Shown one piece after another: positions 44,201 through 53,771 of a stretch of DNA of 64,000 bases. A program made the translations under genes and the position numbers. The stretch covers positions 121,942,998-122,006,997 of the forward strand of contig CM061240.1 of assembly GCA_030848705.1 (NCBI GenBank), in the 5' to 3' direction. The DNA is from Heracleum sosnowskyi (Eukaryota; Streptophyta; Magnoliopsida; Apiales; Apiaceae). The notes beneath the pieces are model-generated. The model was not told the origin of the DNA. It worked only from the letters and a program-made list of their open reading frames with translations, and made no database searches. Position 1 is the stretch's first letter. Every line of letters begins with the position of its first letter.

Positions 44201-44526
44201 ACCAAACTTGCTTCATAGATGTTATTGTGCCTGTGTCCAACTAGAACAACTTTCCTTGTAGATTTGCTGATTACTTCACAATGTTCAATATGAAAATCTA
44301 CATGGTATCCTCTGTCACAGATTTGACTCACAGAAAGCAGATCATGCTTGAGTCCTGAGACAAGAGCTACATTTGTAATGATGACACTTCCAAGATTGAT
44401 ATTGCCATATCCCAGAGTATATCCTATGTTGCCATCTCCATAGGAAACTTTTGGGCCAGCTTTTTCCTCAAAATCTGATAGCAAGGCTTTATTTCCAGTC
44501 ATATGTCCTGAGCATCCACTGTCCAA
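41215..44526 (-). CDS. Sirevirus Pol (protease, integrase, reverse transcriptase, RNase H)
   Basis: About 1100 codons without a stop. The listed 5' limit is a non-ATG codon; the frame is open from just after a TAG near 44540. Protease: LDSGCSGHMTG at the start. Integrase: HHCC finger (WHKKLSHLNLNNI ... CDSCQKAK) and core HVDLFGP, IRSDNGTEF, TPQQNGVVERKNR. Reverse transcriptase: WVFRNKTDSDG, FQMDVKSAFLNG, YVDD at 790-793. RNase H: YSDADFAGCKIDRKSTSG and STSTAEAEYIAAG, ending near TKPLSEATFTRL. All main catalytic residues appear present. The stop and frame change between gag and pol leave open whether it is still expressed. Confidence 0.92.
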   Translation of the reverse strand: MDSGCSGHMTGNKALLSDFEEKAGPKVSYGDGNIGYTLGYGNINLGSVIITNVALVSGLKHDLLSVSQICDRGYHVDFHIEHCEVISKSTRKVVLVGHRHNNIYEASLVTNSEGKTVCLSVRMSSEESWKWHKKLSHLNLNNINELIRKDLVRGLSKSILSLDGLCDSCQKAKQRKSSFKSKSESSVVEPYHLLHVDLFGPVNIMSMGRKKYALVIVDEYTRYTWVYFLAKKDETASILMEHVKLLDKGSEFKVKTIRSDNGTEFRNSVMEAFCKERGVKQEFSAPGTPQQNGVVERKNRTLIEAARTMLDEAKLPTYFWAEAVQTACFTQNATLINKHRKTPYEMVKNKKPNLKYFHIFGCKCFVLKTHPEQLTKFDLKVDEGIFVGYPLSTKAFRVYNLRTKVIMESIHVSFDDKKITGIEDEGYHDQLRFKNEDLYSENVNSDEANPTNSVEAYSDPLLVNSEEFSLTERNGEPVEGEREETSETFQSDDSNSEKESNEESNRNSESNSEGSNTEQSNSGGASENANGQAENQESMDQGGGSNNENRSQLPTARRWTQSHTPDLIIGDPEASVRTRSATNNECLFHAFLSQTEPKKVEEALQDANWITAMQEELNEFERNEVWTLVPRPKNRSIVGTKWVFRNKTDSDGVITRNKARLVAKGYSQQEGIDYDETFAPVARLEAIRIFLAYAAHKKFKVFQMDVKSAFLNGKLEEEVFVEQPPGFVDPKHPDYVYRLDKALYGLKQAPRAWYETLAQFLLESGFTRGTIDKTLFYFNTGDDLLLVQIYVDDIIFGSTNDKLCKKIAKLMQSRYQMSMMGELSYFLGLQVKQTDDGIFINQAKYTRNLLKKFGMLDSSSATTPMATATKLDKDTGASVDMTNYRGMIGSLLYLTASRPDIMYATCLCARFQADPREPHLTAVKRIFKYLKGTITLGLWYPRESEFKLIGYSDADFAGCKIDRKSTSGSCQFLGDRLVSWYRKKQKSISTSTAEAEYIAAGSCCAQILWMKNQLLDYGLRYSRIPIYCDNQSAIAMTGNPVQHSMTKHISIRYHFIREHVEEGNIELHFVSTDQQLADIFTKPLSEATFTRLVNELGMISGFD

Positions 44527-44566
44527 GATAAGAGTGCTCTATTTTATGCCCTGCAATCACAAACAA

Positions 44567-46915
44567 TCACTGAGTGTTAGATTTAAGGATCCAGACTTGC
44601 TTGGATCCTTTGGCTTTCTTAACATTGTTAGCTTTTGCAGCGGAATCACTATCAACAGAGTTTAAACTAACATTGTCAGACTTTACACTTGCAGAGTTTG
44701 CTCTAACCCACTTCAAGTTGGGTTTTAGCTCATAATAGTTGTGATAAATAGCATGATAACTTTTGCAAGTATAAATGGAATGCCAAGTGCTCCCACAGTG
44801 TGTGCATAAAGTCTTTGGTCTAACCCTAACATAATCATTCTTTACTCCTGATGTGGAGGGTAAAGAGTTAATATCTTTGTTCTTCTTGCAAAACCTGGCA
44901 AGATGGTTAGTACTACCACAACTATGACATGTTTTTCTAGGATCAGCAGAATTAGGCAGATAATCATTTCTTTTATTAATGCCTACTTTTCCATTCCTAT
45001 TCTTCTTAAACATTTTCTGTTTGTTGACAGACTTTACTTCTTTGAGCTTATGTTTGAATTGTTTCTCTGTCATTAAACCAACATTAACCTCTTTATCACA
45101 GGTTCTTACTGGTTCTTTAACAGCTTCTATCTCAATCTTATTCTCTGTTATTGAACCAATATTAACCTGTTTTACACAAGTTTCAACTGGTTCCATAACA
45201 GCTTCTTTTACTACAACAGACTTTAGCTTACTGTATTCCGGAACAAATTTCACAGGTTTAAGTTGTGGTTTCACTTTAACTTTATCTTTAAACCTAAGTT
45301 GATCTCCCTCACAGTAACCTAAGCCTACAGTATCTGTCTGAAAAACCTGATGTGTGTCTTTTCCAGAATTTGTCCAGGTTTTAATTACTTTTCTCTCTTT
45401 TTCCAACTCAGATTCTATTTCCCTATATCTTTTAAGCAACTCATGTTCAACATAAACAGCATCATCTATCTCCTTTTGAACTTGTTGCATGTTAACAAGT
45501 TTCTCTTCAAGAAATTTACTCCTCTCTTTAAGACCTAGATTCTCAGATTTGATTCTTTCATTTTCTAAAGTCTGATCCCTATAACTAACATGTATGCTTT
45601 TAAGATAAATTCTTAATTCAGATATATTATCAGTATCATAAGCATAAGTTGTTAGGGGTACCTTGTTTCCAGATGACTCAGCTTCATCTTTAACAGTTGC
45701 CATGAGAGCATAATTGACTCCCTCATCTGAGTCTGAAGTGTATGCCCAGTCCTTGCCTTTAGTGATGAGTGCTTTCTCAGATTTTCCTTTCTTGCATTCT
45801 GGAGCATAATGACCCATCTCTTTACGCTTGTAGCACTGGATCTCAGACTTGTCTTTCTTTCCATTCTTGGTATTTCCTCCATCAGACTTTCTGAAATTTC
45901 TCTTATCAGAGTTTGAATCTCTCATAGAGAATCTCTTTCCTTTCTTGAAGTTCTTGAATCCCATCTTCTTGAAGGTCTTCACCATTAAAGCAGCCATTCT
46001 CATCATCTCTTCTTCATCATCCTCAGAATCAGAAGCTTCATCATCAGTGTTTGAGCCATCATCAGAGTTTGATGACTCACTGTCAGATTTAATGACTAAA
46101 GCCTTTCCTTTGGTTTTCTTTCTTGATGATTCCTTCTTGACAGACTTTTCTTCAACTTTAAGAGCAACAGATTTTGTCTTCTTTCCAGACCTTTTGTTTC
46201 TCTGTTCTATTTCAAGTTCATGAGTTTTAAGCAACCCATAGATTTCATCAAGATCTGTATCTGTAAGATCATAATTGTCTCTGATTGTTGTTGCCTTTAA
46301 ATCCCATCTTTCAGGTAGGGATAGAAGAAACTTGAGATTTGACTCTTCAAGTTCATATTCTTTATCAACCAGGGACAAATCATTCAACAATTTACAAAAT
46401 CTGTCATATGTATCTGTCAAACTTTCATCAGATCTAGAGTCAAAGTGTTCATACTCCTGTGTTAGAATAGTCTTCCTGTTCTTCTTTATAGCACTTGTTC
46501 CCTGACATCTGACTTCCAAAGCATCCCAAATTTCTTTGGCAGTCTTGCAGCCAATAACTCTGTTAGACATAACATTATCTAAGGCACTGTGTAGTAGATG
46601 TCTAACCTTTGCATCCTTTGCAATTGATGAGATGTCTTCAGGAGTCAAATCTTTCTTCTCTTTTGGAACAGTCTTTTGTTCTTGACCAGTAATAACAGGA
46701 GACAATTTAGTTGGCATATGAGGACCATCATAGATTCTATCAAGGTATTCTGGATCTGTGGCTTCCAGAAACATGGTCATCTTCACCTTCCATATTGGAT
46801 ATTCAACTGGTCTGAGAATTGGAACCCTTATAGTCTCATATCGACTCATAGAAGTAGGTTGAACCTTCTGAGCATTAGAACCTGCATTAGAACCTTCATG
46901 AGAGTTGTCAGTCAT
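44567..46915 (-). CDS. Sirevirus Gag (782 residues)
   Basis: Complete frame from the ATG at 46915, about 45 bp after the primer-binding site. A DUF4219/UBN2 gag region occupies about residues 30-240 (YPIWKVKMTMFLEA; KEIWDALEVRCQG; LLSLPERWDLKATTIRDNY). A long Lys/Ser/Asp-rich stretch and a predicted coiled coil follow, then three knuckle motifs. The first (C361, CYKRKEMGHYAPEC) has Arg where the second Cys should be. The second (from C663, CHSCGSTNHLARFC) and third (CTHCGSTWHSIYTC) are intact. Multiple knuckles and a large size are typical of Sireviruses. Gag ends 40 bases before the usable pol frame and in a different frame, so pol expression would need frameshifting or another bypass. Confidence 0.9.
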   Translation of the reverse strand: MTDNSHEGSNAGSNAQKVQPTSMSRYETIRVPILRPVEYPIWKVKMTMFLEATDPEYLDRIYDGPHMPTKLSPVITGQEQKTVPKEKKDLTPEDISSIAKDAKVRHLLHSALDNVMSNRVIGCKTAKEIWDALEVRCQGTSAIKKNRKTILTQEYEHFDSRSDESLTDTYDRFCKLLNDLSLVDKEYELEESNLKFLLSLPERWDLKATTIRDNYDLTDTDLDEIYGLLKTHELEIEQRNKRSGKKTKSVALKVEEKSVKKESSRKKTKGKALVIKSDSESSNSDDGSNTDDEASDSEDDEEEMMRMAALMVKTFKKMGFKNFKKGKRFSMRDSNSDKRNFRKSDGGNTKNGKKDKSEIQCYKRKEMGHYAPECKKGKSEKALITKGKDWAYTSDSDEGVNYALMATVKDEAESSGNKVPLTTYAYDTDNISELRIYLKSIHVSYRDQTLENERIKSENLGLKERSKFLEEKLVNMQQVQKEIDDAVYVEHELLKRYREIESELEKERKVIKTWTNSGKDTHQVFQTDTVGLGYCEGDQLRFKDKVKVKPQLKPVKFVPEYSKLKSVVVKEAVMEPVETCVKQVNIGSITENKIEIEAVKEPVRTCDKEVNVGLMTEKQFKHKLKEVKSVNKQKMFKKNRNGKVGINKRNDYLPNSADPRKTCHSCGSTNHLARFCKKNKDINSLPSTSGVKNDYVRVRPKTLCTHCGSTWHSIYTCKSYHAIYHNYYELKPNLKWVRANSASVKSDNVSLNSVDSDSAAKANNVKKAKGSKQVWILKSNTQ

Positions 46916-46959
46916 GATTATACTTGTGTTTGGATCGATAAACTGTATATATTAAACAG

Positions 46960-46977
46960 CCTTGGCTCTGATACCAA
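46960..46977 (-). other. Primer-binding site of the Sirevirus
   Basis: Minus strand TTGGTATCAGAGCCAAGG, complementary to the initiator tRNA-Met 3' end as in most copia elements. Confidence 0.88.
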
Positions 46978-46978
46978 T

Positions 46979-47470
46979 TGTTAGGCCGAATACACAATAT
47001 ATAATCAATATATGTATGATAAGAACAATTAAGAACAATGTTTATGATCAATAAACTGAATTATATAAATAACTCTTCTCTCAGTGATGTTAAAGAATCA
47101 CAGAGAGCTACTAGGTTACAAGAATAATGTATTCAGTATTTGCCTCCCTTTTAGGGTTAACCTATCTGTGTTTATATAATACACAGTTACATAATCAATC
47201 TCTAATTGATATTCCTATAAATTAGCTATACAAATCATATCAAATTAGGATTGCTTCTGTCTTCTGTTCCGTTTCCTTAACTGTCTCAATATATCTTGCT
47301 TCTTTCCATCTTCAAGATATATTGCTTCTAGAATCTTCATATTAGCACCGACAGTTAATGAACTCTTCACCCCGTCAGACTTTATCAAACTCTGACTGGC
47401 TTCTAGTAAACTCTGATGAGTACATGGTACTTAAACACTGATGAACAAACGTCAGCAATTATATCTAACA
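46979..47470 (-). repeat. 5' LTR of the Sirevirus
   Basis: 492 bp with six substitutions relative to the other LTR and no indel. The primer-binding site lies next to it at 46960-46977. Confidence 0.95.
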
Positions 47471-47475
47471 TTAAC

Positions 47476-50248
47476 ATCCAATATAGTTCTGCAAAATGTG
47501 TTGTATGTCCCAGATTTTAAACACAATCTTTTCCTGGTTTACATGATTTTTCTTGTGATTCTTGTATTCTTGCTAAACATCATAAATTGCCATTTGTTGA
47601 GTCACATTCTAGATCTCCTGTTTCATTTGATTTGTTGCATATAGATTTATGGGGTCCCTACAGAATATCTACTTATTCTGGGGCAAGGTATTTTCTTACA
47701 ATCATGGATGATCATACAAGAGTCACTTGGACTCATCTCTTACAATCAAAAGACCAAGTTCCTTCTATTATCTCTGGTTTCTTGGCTTATGTTTCTACAC
47801 ATTTTAACACAATGGTTAAGTATATTCGAAGTGATAATGGTACAGAGATTTTACAAGAAGTATGCACTACTCTTTTTCAATCTAAAGGTATAATTCATCA
47901 AAGGAGTTTGCCTGAAATTCCACAGCAGAATGGCAGAATTGAGAGAAAACATAGACATTTGTTAGATACTGCTAGAGCCATAAGATTACATGCTCAATTA
48001 CCTATTGAATTCTGGGGTGATTGTTTATTGTCAACCACCTATCTAATAAATCTTATGCCTAGCTCAGTTTTAGATTGGCAAATTCCTTATCAGGTTCTTA
48101 TGAAAAACCCCCCTCTATATGATCATCTTAGAGTCATAGTTTGTTTATGTTTTTCTACAGTCAAAACTTTTGATAAGTTTGCTGTAAGAGCTAGAAAGTG
48201 TGTGTTGTTTGGGTATCCTTTTGCACAAAAAGGATACAAACTGTTTGATCTTGAAACAAAACAAATTTTTCTTAGTAGAGATGTTTTGTTTAAGGAAAAT
48301 ATTTTTCCTTACAAACATCCTTCTACTGATTCTGAATTTGTTTCTTCTTTACCTTCTTTACCTTTGGTTAATCCAGCTGATATACAGTCTGATTTTGTTC
48401 CTCATGTTTCTATTCCTTCTTTTGAAATACCCTTATCTTCCACTTCTTCCAGTTTTTCTTCACCTTCTATTTCATAGTCTTCTTCTATTCCAGACAATCT
48501 TGTCATTCATGACACTTCTACTGGTTCAAATCCTGTTTTTGACAATGCTAGCTGGTTCTATTCCATCTGTTCCTCTTAGAAGATCTACCAGGGCATCTTA
48601 TATGCCTAAGAAGTTTGATTCTTTCATAGTTTCTAAACCATCTCCTGCATTACAAGTTACAACTTCACAATTTTCTGTTCATCCTCCTTCTGATTATATT
48701 GTCAGTCTTAATGATGTTTTGTCTGCACCTGTTGAACCTTCTTCCTATGATAAAGCCAAAAATGATCCTCAATGGGTTGCTGCCATGGATGTAGAGATTA
48801 AAGCTCTTGAAGCTAATGATACTTGGGAGCTTGTTCCTTTACCACCAAACAAACATACTATTGGCTGCAAATGGGTTTTTAAAACCAAATTTAATCCAGA
48901 TGGTAGTGTAGAAAGGTGCAAAGCACGGTTGGTATCTAGGGGAGATAAGCAGATCAAAGGAAAAGATTTTAAACACACTTTTAGTCCGGTGGCTAAATTT
49001 ACTATTGTTAGGACTTTAATTGTTATGGCTGCTGCTTGTGGTTGGTATTTGTAGCAATTAGACATCAATAATGCTTTTTTGCAAGGCTATTTGGATGAAT
49101 ATATTTACATGGAACCTCCACCTGGTTATGCTAAAGCTAGGCCTGGTTTTGTTTGCAAATTAAAGAGGTCTATATATGGTTTCAGGCAGGCTTCCAGACA
49201 ATGGAACAAAGAGTTATCTGAGTTTTTGATCAAGGGTGGTTATGTGCAATCTACACAGGATTATTCTCTTTTTGTTAAGTCACATGTTTCTTCTTTTACT
49301 GCAATTGTTGTGTATGTGGATAATTTTTTGGTAACTTGCAATGACATTCATGAAATTGACAGTATTAAGTCTTTACTTCATAAGGAATTTACTATTAAGG
49401 ACCTTGGTAATCTCAAGTATTTTCTTGGTATTGAGGTTCTTCGAACGGAGGAAGGTATTCAGTTGAATCAAAGAAAATATATCTTGGATTTACTTGCTGA
49501 TACACAGTTGACAGATTGCACTCCTGCAGTTTTTCCTTTGTCTAAAGGTCTACAACTTAGTACTATTGATGGTCCTAAGCTCTCAGATCCTGAAGTTTAT
49601 CGCAGAATCATTCGAAAGTTACTATATCTCAATCTGACTCGCCCTGATATTTCTTATGATGTTCAACAGCTTTCTCAATTTCTACAGTCTCCTGCTCAAA
49701 CACATTTGGATGCTGCTTTTCATGTCTTGAAATATCTAAAAGGGACATTACATGTTGGTTTGTTCTACAGGGCAAACATACCCTTGCACTTGACTGCTTA
49801 TTCTGATGCCGATTGGGGCACCTGTCCTTTTTCTGCTAGATCATTGTCTGGCTATGCTATTTTTCTAGGATCTTCCTTAATTTCTTGGAAGACCAAGAAA
49901 CAGAAGACAACTTCCAAGAGTACTGCTGAATCTGAATATAGAAGCATGAGTTATGCTACATCTGAAATCATTTGGCTTGAGGGTCTTTTACAAGATATCA
50001 AAGTTCAGGTTTCTTGTCCTATCAACCTATATTGTGATAATACTTCTGCCAAGTATATAGCTGAGAATCAGATCTTTCAGGAGCGTACTAAACATTTGAA
50101 GATTGATTGTCATTTTATTCGTGAGTATGTTACTTCTAATTTCCTGAAGATTGATCACATCACTATTGCTTTGCAACTTGTTGATGTATTAACAAAGCCA
50201 CTGGATGCTGCTAGCCATAAATTTCTCTGTCACAAGCTTGGACTTTAG
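47476..50248 (+). pseudogene. Outer copia integrase, reverse transcriptase and RNase H
   Basis: Continues the frame interrupted at 35743. Integrase core: HIDLWGPYR, IRSDNGTEI, IPQQNGRIERKHR. Reverse transcriptase: WVFKTKFNPDG, ARLVSRGDKQ, QLDINNAFLQG, then YVDN where active enzymes have YVDD. RNase H: YSDADWGTCP and TAESEYRSMS, ending near LTKPLDAASH. Frames change near 47560-47590 and 48480-48560, a stop lies at 49052-49054 just before QLDINN, and no intact polyprotein remains. The altered catalytic Asp alone would be expected to abolish polymerase activity. Confidence 0.9.
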
Positions 50249-50282
50249 TTTGATCCTCCTTAAGTCAAGCTTGAGGGGGGGA

Positions 50283-50494
50283 TATTGAGTAAATAAATAA
50301 TTAATTGTAAATATTTGATTTACACAGTCAACATAGTTAGTTAGATTGACAGTTGTACAAAGTTAGTTACAGATTAGGGGTAAATATATAGTCTTGAACA
50401 TAAAGCTCAAGGAGCCAATTTCAATACAATCATTTTCTGTTTTATTTTCTTGAGATCAAGAAGATGAAGATCAAGAATAGGCTTGATCTTATCA
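50283..50494 (+). repeat. 3' LTR of the outer copia element
   Basis: 212 bp, about 97% identical to the 5' copy over aligned bases, preceded by a G-rich polypurine tract at 50271-50282. Confidence 0.93.
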
Positions 50495-50560
50495 CTTTAT
50501 CATTGGCAAACTCGGAGAAGGGTGCATTATTTAGGCAGCTTGTTTTGCTCGAAAATATTG
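50495..50560 (-). pseudogene. Unidentified gene relic, upstream piece
   Basis: Minus-strand frame CLNNAPFSEFANDK, joining in frame to EPSIDTV at 33984 once the outer copia element and one CTTTA copy are removed. The upstream side merges into the end of a TIR element at 50534, so the original exon start is lost. Confidence 0.4.
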
Positions 50561-51286
50561 AAAAATATTTTCTGAATTTTCCGGCATTTGTTTGGTCTTT
50601 GAAAAATATTTTTGAGGAAAATGTTTTTGTGTGTTTGTTTGACATTTCGAAAAATGTTTTTTAAGTTTTCTTGTGTTTGTTTGGTTTTTAGGGAAAAAAA
50701 TATTTTTCAAGAGTAGAAAATTTCTTTAATAAAAGTGATGAGTTTTTGGAAAATGACTTCCCAATTTCAGAACCGGAAAACATTTTTCAAAATGAACAAT
50801 TTCTCAATTTTATTCATAATTTTTTATGAAAATTTTCTTTCGAGAAATTTTTCCTAGAAATTTTTTCTCGAGAAATTTTTCCAGGTTAAATTTTTCCTAA
50901 GAAAATTTCTCGGAAATTTTTTTTCGAAAAATATTTCCCGAGATATTTTTCTTGTGAACTTTTTTCTGAGAAATTTTCCCGAAAAAGTTTTTCCCGTAAA
51001 AAAATTTTCGAGACATTATCCGCGGCATTTCTTTTTGGAAATTTTTTCCCGAGATATTTTTTCGAAAATATTTTTGCCGAAAACTTTTTCGAGGAATTTT
51101 TCTTGAGAAATTTTTCCTAAAAATTTTATTCGGGCTCAAATATTTTTTGAAGAAAAACTTTTCAAGAACTTTTTGGAAAATAAATTTTGAGCATTTATTT
51201 TTCTTGAAAAATATTTTCCAAAAAAATATGTTTCATGAAAAATATTTTTAAAAATTAAGTTATTTTCTGGTAAAATAAACGGAGCC
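50534..51286. mobile_element. Small TIR element rich in CTCGAGAAA-type palindromes
   Basis: Ends GGCAGCTTGTTTTGC and, inverted, GGCTCCGTTTATTTT form imperfect inverted repeats. The interior consists of degenerate TTTTTCCCGAGAAATTTTT-type units. No reading frame is convincing. A clean TSD was not found, so the limits are approximate. The composition matches the element at 55642-56593. Confidence 0.45.
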
Positions 51287-51366
51287 TCAATTAAATCATC
51301 AAAAATCATTGCAGGAACAAAATCCATGTTTGAAATGGTGAAAACGACTCTTATCTCTCAAAGTAA

Positions 51367-51936
51367 GGGGTCATTTGTTAAATCTGAACATAATTTTCTG
51401 AACGATTAAAATTTCTGGATGAATTATAAATCTGGATGGTACTGAAAAGTGTCATTTGCTAAATTAAAATTAATATATCTAAACAGTTTTATTTATGTTA
51501 TTCTGAACTTCATAATTACTTACTACAAAATTAGTCCTATTTAGGATACTAATTTAATTTAATAATATTAATTTTCTATATATTATACCGTAAAATTAAT
51601 TTTTTAGTAATAACCTCACATATATTTTATAAAACAATGTGTGTTATTAATTTCATCCTAAATTTGAAACTTCTAGCATTGTACATATATATTCAACATC
51701 AAACATATTATTTAAAAGAAAGATTGTTATATTATTAATTTATGTGAAAAATTATGTGCTTGACATTGATAAAAATTAATATAAAAATGAATATATAATA
51801 ATATATCATAATAGATATTAGACATGGTCATGAAGCACACTTTTAAATACAAAAGCAAAAACAAGGGTAGTTGGAGTATCTGAAAAATGAGTCGTTCAGT
51901 TCAAAACACTCCATTCACCTATTAACAAACCGGGCC
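51367..51936. mobile_element. MITE-like element, possibly hAT-derived
   Basis: GGGGTCATTTGTTAAATCTG at the left faces an inverted GGCCCGGTTTGTTAATAGGTG at the right. Similar flanks (CAAAGTAA, AGAGTAAA) may be a decayed 8-bp TSD. It is non-coding and AT-rich. Confidence 0.45.
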
Positions 51937-53771
51937 AGAGTAAATAAGAAAATTGGTCGAAGATAATTTACCCTAGCTACGTGAATGAGATTCACATTAG
52001 AAACAATGAAATTTTAATCTAAACCACTGAAACATTATATTAAATTTCGCAGATTTGATTAAATCAAGAACCAAACACACGCTTCCTGGCTAGATGAATA
52101 ACCGGTGAAGTGGGTTACAGTGGTGGTGATTATTGACCTTTTGGATCAACACATTGATCCCTCGAGATAGCTCGCTCGCAACGACTATTGTTGCGGTGAA
52201 CCTACGTAGTACTACTGATATCAGAACAACTAACTGGTTGGTGGACCAACACATTATCTACTACTTTTGGTTGTTTGAAAGCGTTGTTCAAGTGGTTAAT
52301 TTAACATAATTCGGTGTCACAACTTCTACGTATTTTTTTGGAACGTATGTGGAAGCACACAAATCAATCATCTATGATCTGCTTTTTCTGCACTGACAAA
52401 CTCTGACATCAAATCATACGCCTCAGCTATCAGCACCTTCCTCCTTTCTTTTAGTACAATCCAAGAATCCTAAACAAACCTATTCGTCGGGATCAGTGTT
52501 TAAGAAGAAAGTCGATCGTGTGCCCGCATTTCGGGAATTCTGTTTTAGTTTCGCATGAATTAAGGCTGGCGCATCTGTAAGAGGTCTTGCATGTGATGTA
52601 CCTCTGCTCAATTTATAAAATAATTCTTCTACTATATATTTCTATCCTTTAAAGTTTCGAGAACTCGGAATCAAAATTTGTCAAAAATTAAATATGGCAA
52701 AAATATTTAATTAAGAAAAAAAATAATGTAATAAGCAATCGGTGTAGATCTATGTCAATATGAGTGATGATTGTTATTTAGGAAAATAAAAAAAATGAGT
52801 GGTTATTGTATAGATTATAAAGACAATCCGTAACGATCATTAGAAATCAGGGATGACGGGTTCAAAGACATGTGTCCTCAGGCGCATGTAGCCCGTAGGA
52901 CTTCAAAAATGGCTACGTAGGAAATAACTCGAGGGCTATCAAAGAGTGATATTTCGATGGATTTTTTTCAGAGTTTGTTAATATTAATCAAGTTCCTCCC
53001 CGAGATCCCTATCTCCATGGTTTAAAGGGTATTGGCTACCAAGTTTGAGATTAGATTCCAATTTTAATTCGAGTTTTATATGCTTTCACAATAGTGGTAG
53101 AACCAACAAGCGAGACATTGTATTGCTTAAAATGATTTGGTAATAAGCAAGACATACAGAGTGACAGAGCAAACGACAAATAGAAAGTGGCATACCTAAT
53201 TTCCACGTCTACATATATATATATATATGCATGTAATTTACACTAATTGTAAGTACTTCAAAATTAATTAGTAACCTCTACAATAATTAATTAATTAGTT
53301 AACAAGCAATACCAACGCCAACTTATTAGTGAGACAGCAGCGCAGTGGAACCCAAGCTAAGCTAGTTGATAACACGTAGCTTTCTTTAATTTCACAAAAT
53401 TGATCATTATTCAGACATGAGTCTCATTTACGGTAAACTCACAATTAGATCCAACTAATCAACACATTAGCTAGAGAGATGCATGACATGATCGGTACGT
53501 GGTAGAAGCCTTAAAAATCAGAAGATTAAACAAAATTGCAAATTTTCGAAATTTATAAACCAAAGTTACATAATTCTACTTCGTAGGTTTTATGGGACAA
53601 CTGATGAACAAGGACGAAGACGAGAACTACTTGTTATTGCGATGAATTTAAGCAGCTACGGATCAGAATTTTCTTATACATTGAACTTGTGTAATGTAAT
53701 TGTATTAACTTGAAAATTGAAGCTGCTTGCACCAAAGTTCCTCCTTGGAATGTTGCAACAAAGCATCGAAT
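51937..53771. other. Intergenic DNA, no gene recognised
   Basis: No conserved reading frame is seen on either strand. There is a short TA-dinucleotide microsatellite near 53214-53228. The last 60 bp before 53772 would be the 3'UTR of the proline-rich gene. Confidence 0.5.

Larger units (their letters stand above)
35744..47470 (-). mobile_element. Ty1/copia Sirevirus-type element with envelope-position ORF
   Basis: An 11.7-kb element on the minus strand with two 492-bp LTRs (35744-36235; 46979-47470) and the 5-bp TSD TTAAC (35739-35743; 47471-47475). Element order: LTR, tRNA-Met primer-binding site, gag, pol, about 1.4 kb of non-coding DNA, a long additional ORF in the envelope position, polypurine tract, LTR. 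Size, large gag with several zinc knuckles and extra 3' ORF match Sireviruses. The LTRs differ at six positions (1.2%). Confidence 0.94.
33985..50494 (+). mobile_element. Ty1/copia retrotransposon (Ale/Retrofit-like), degenerate, split by a Sirevirus
   Basis: LTRs of 208 and 212 bp (33985-34192; 50283-50494) flanked by the 5-bp TSD CTTTA (33980-33984; 50495-50499). The LTR starts TATTGAG, probably a mutated TGTTGAG. The primer-binding site TGGTATCAGAGC (34193) is complementary to initiator tRNA-Met, and GAGGGGGGGATA before the 3' LTR is the polypurine tract. Without the 11.7-kb insertion it is about 4.8 kb. The LTRs differ at six positions and one 4-bp indel. Confidence 0.94.

Noticed and set aside
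50897..51327. Two Lys/Phe-rich minus-strand frames
   Set aside because: Low-complexity translation of the same kind of repeat, with no domain.
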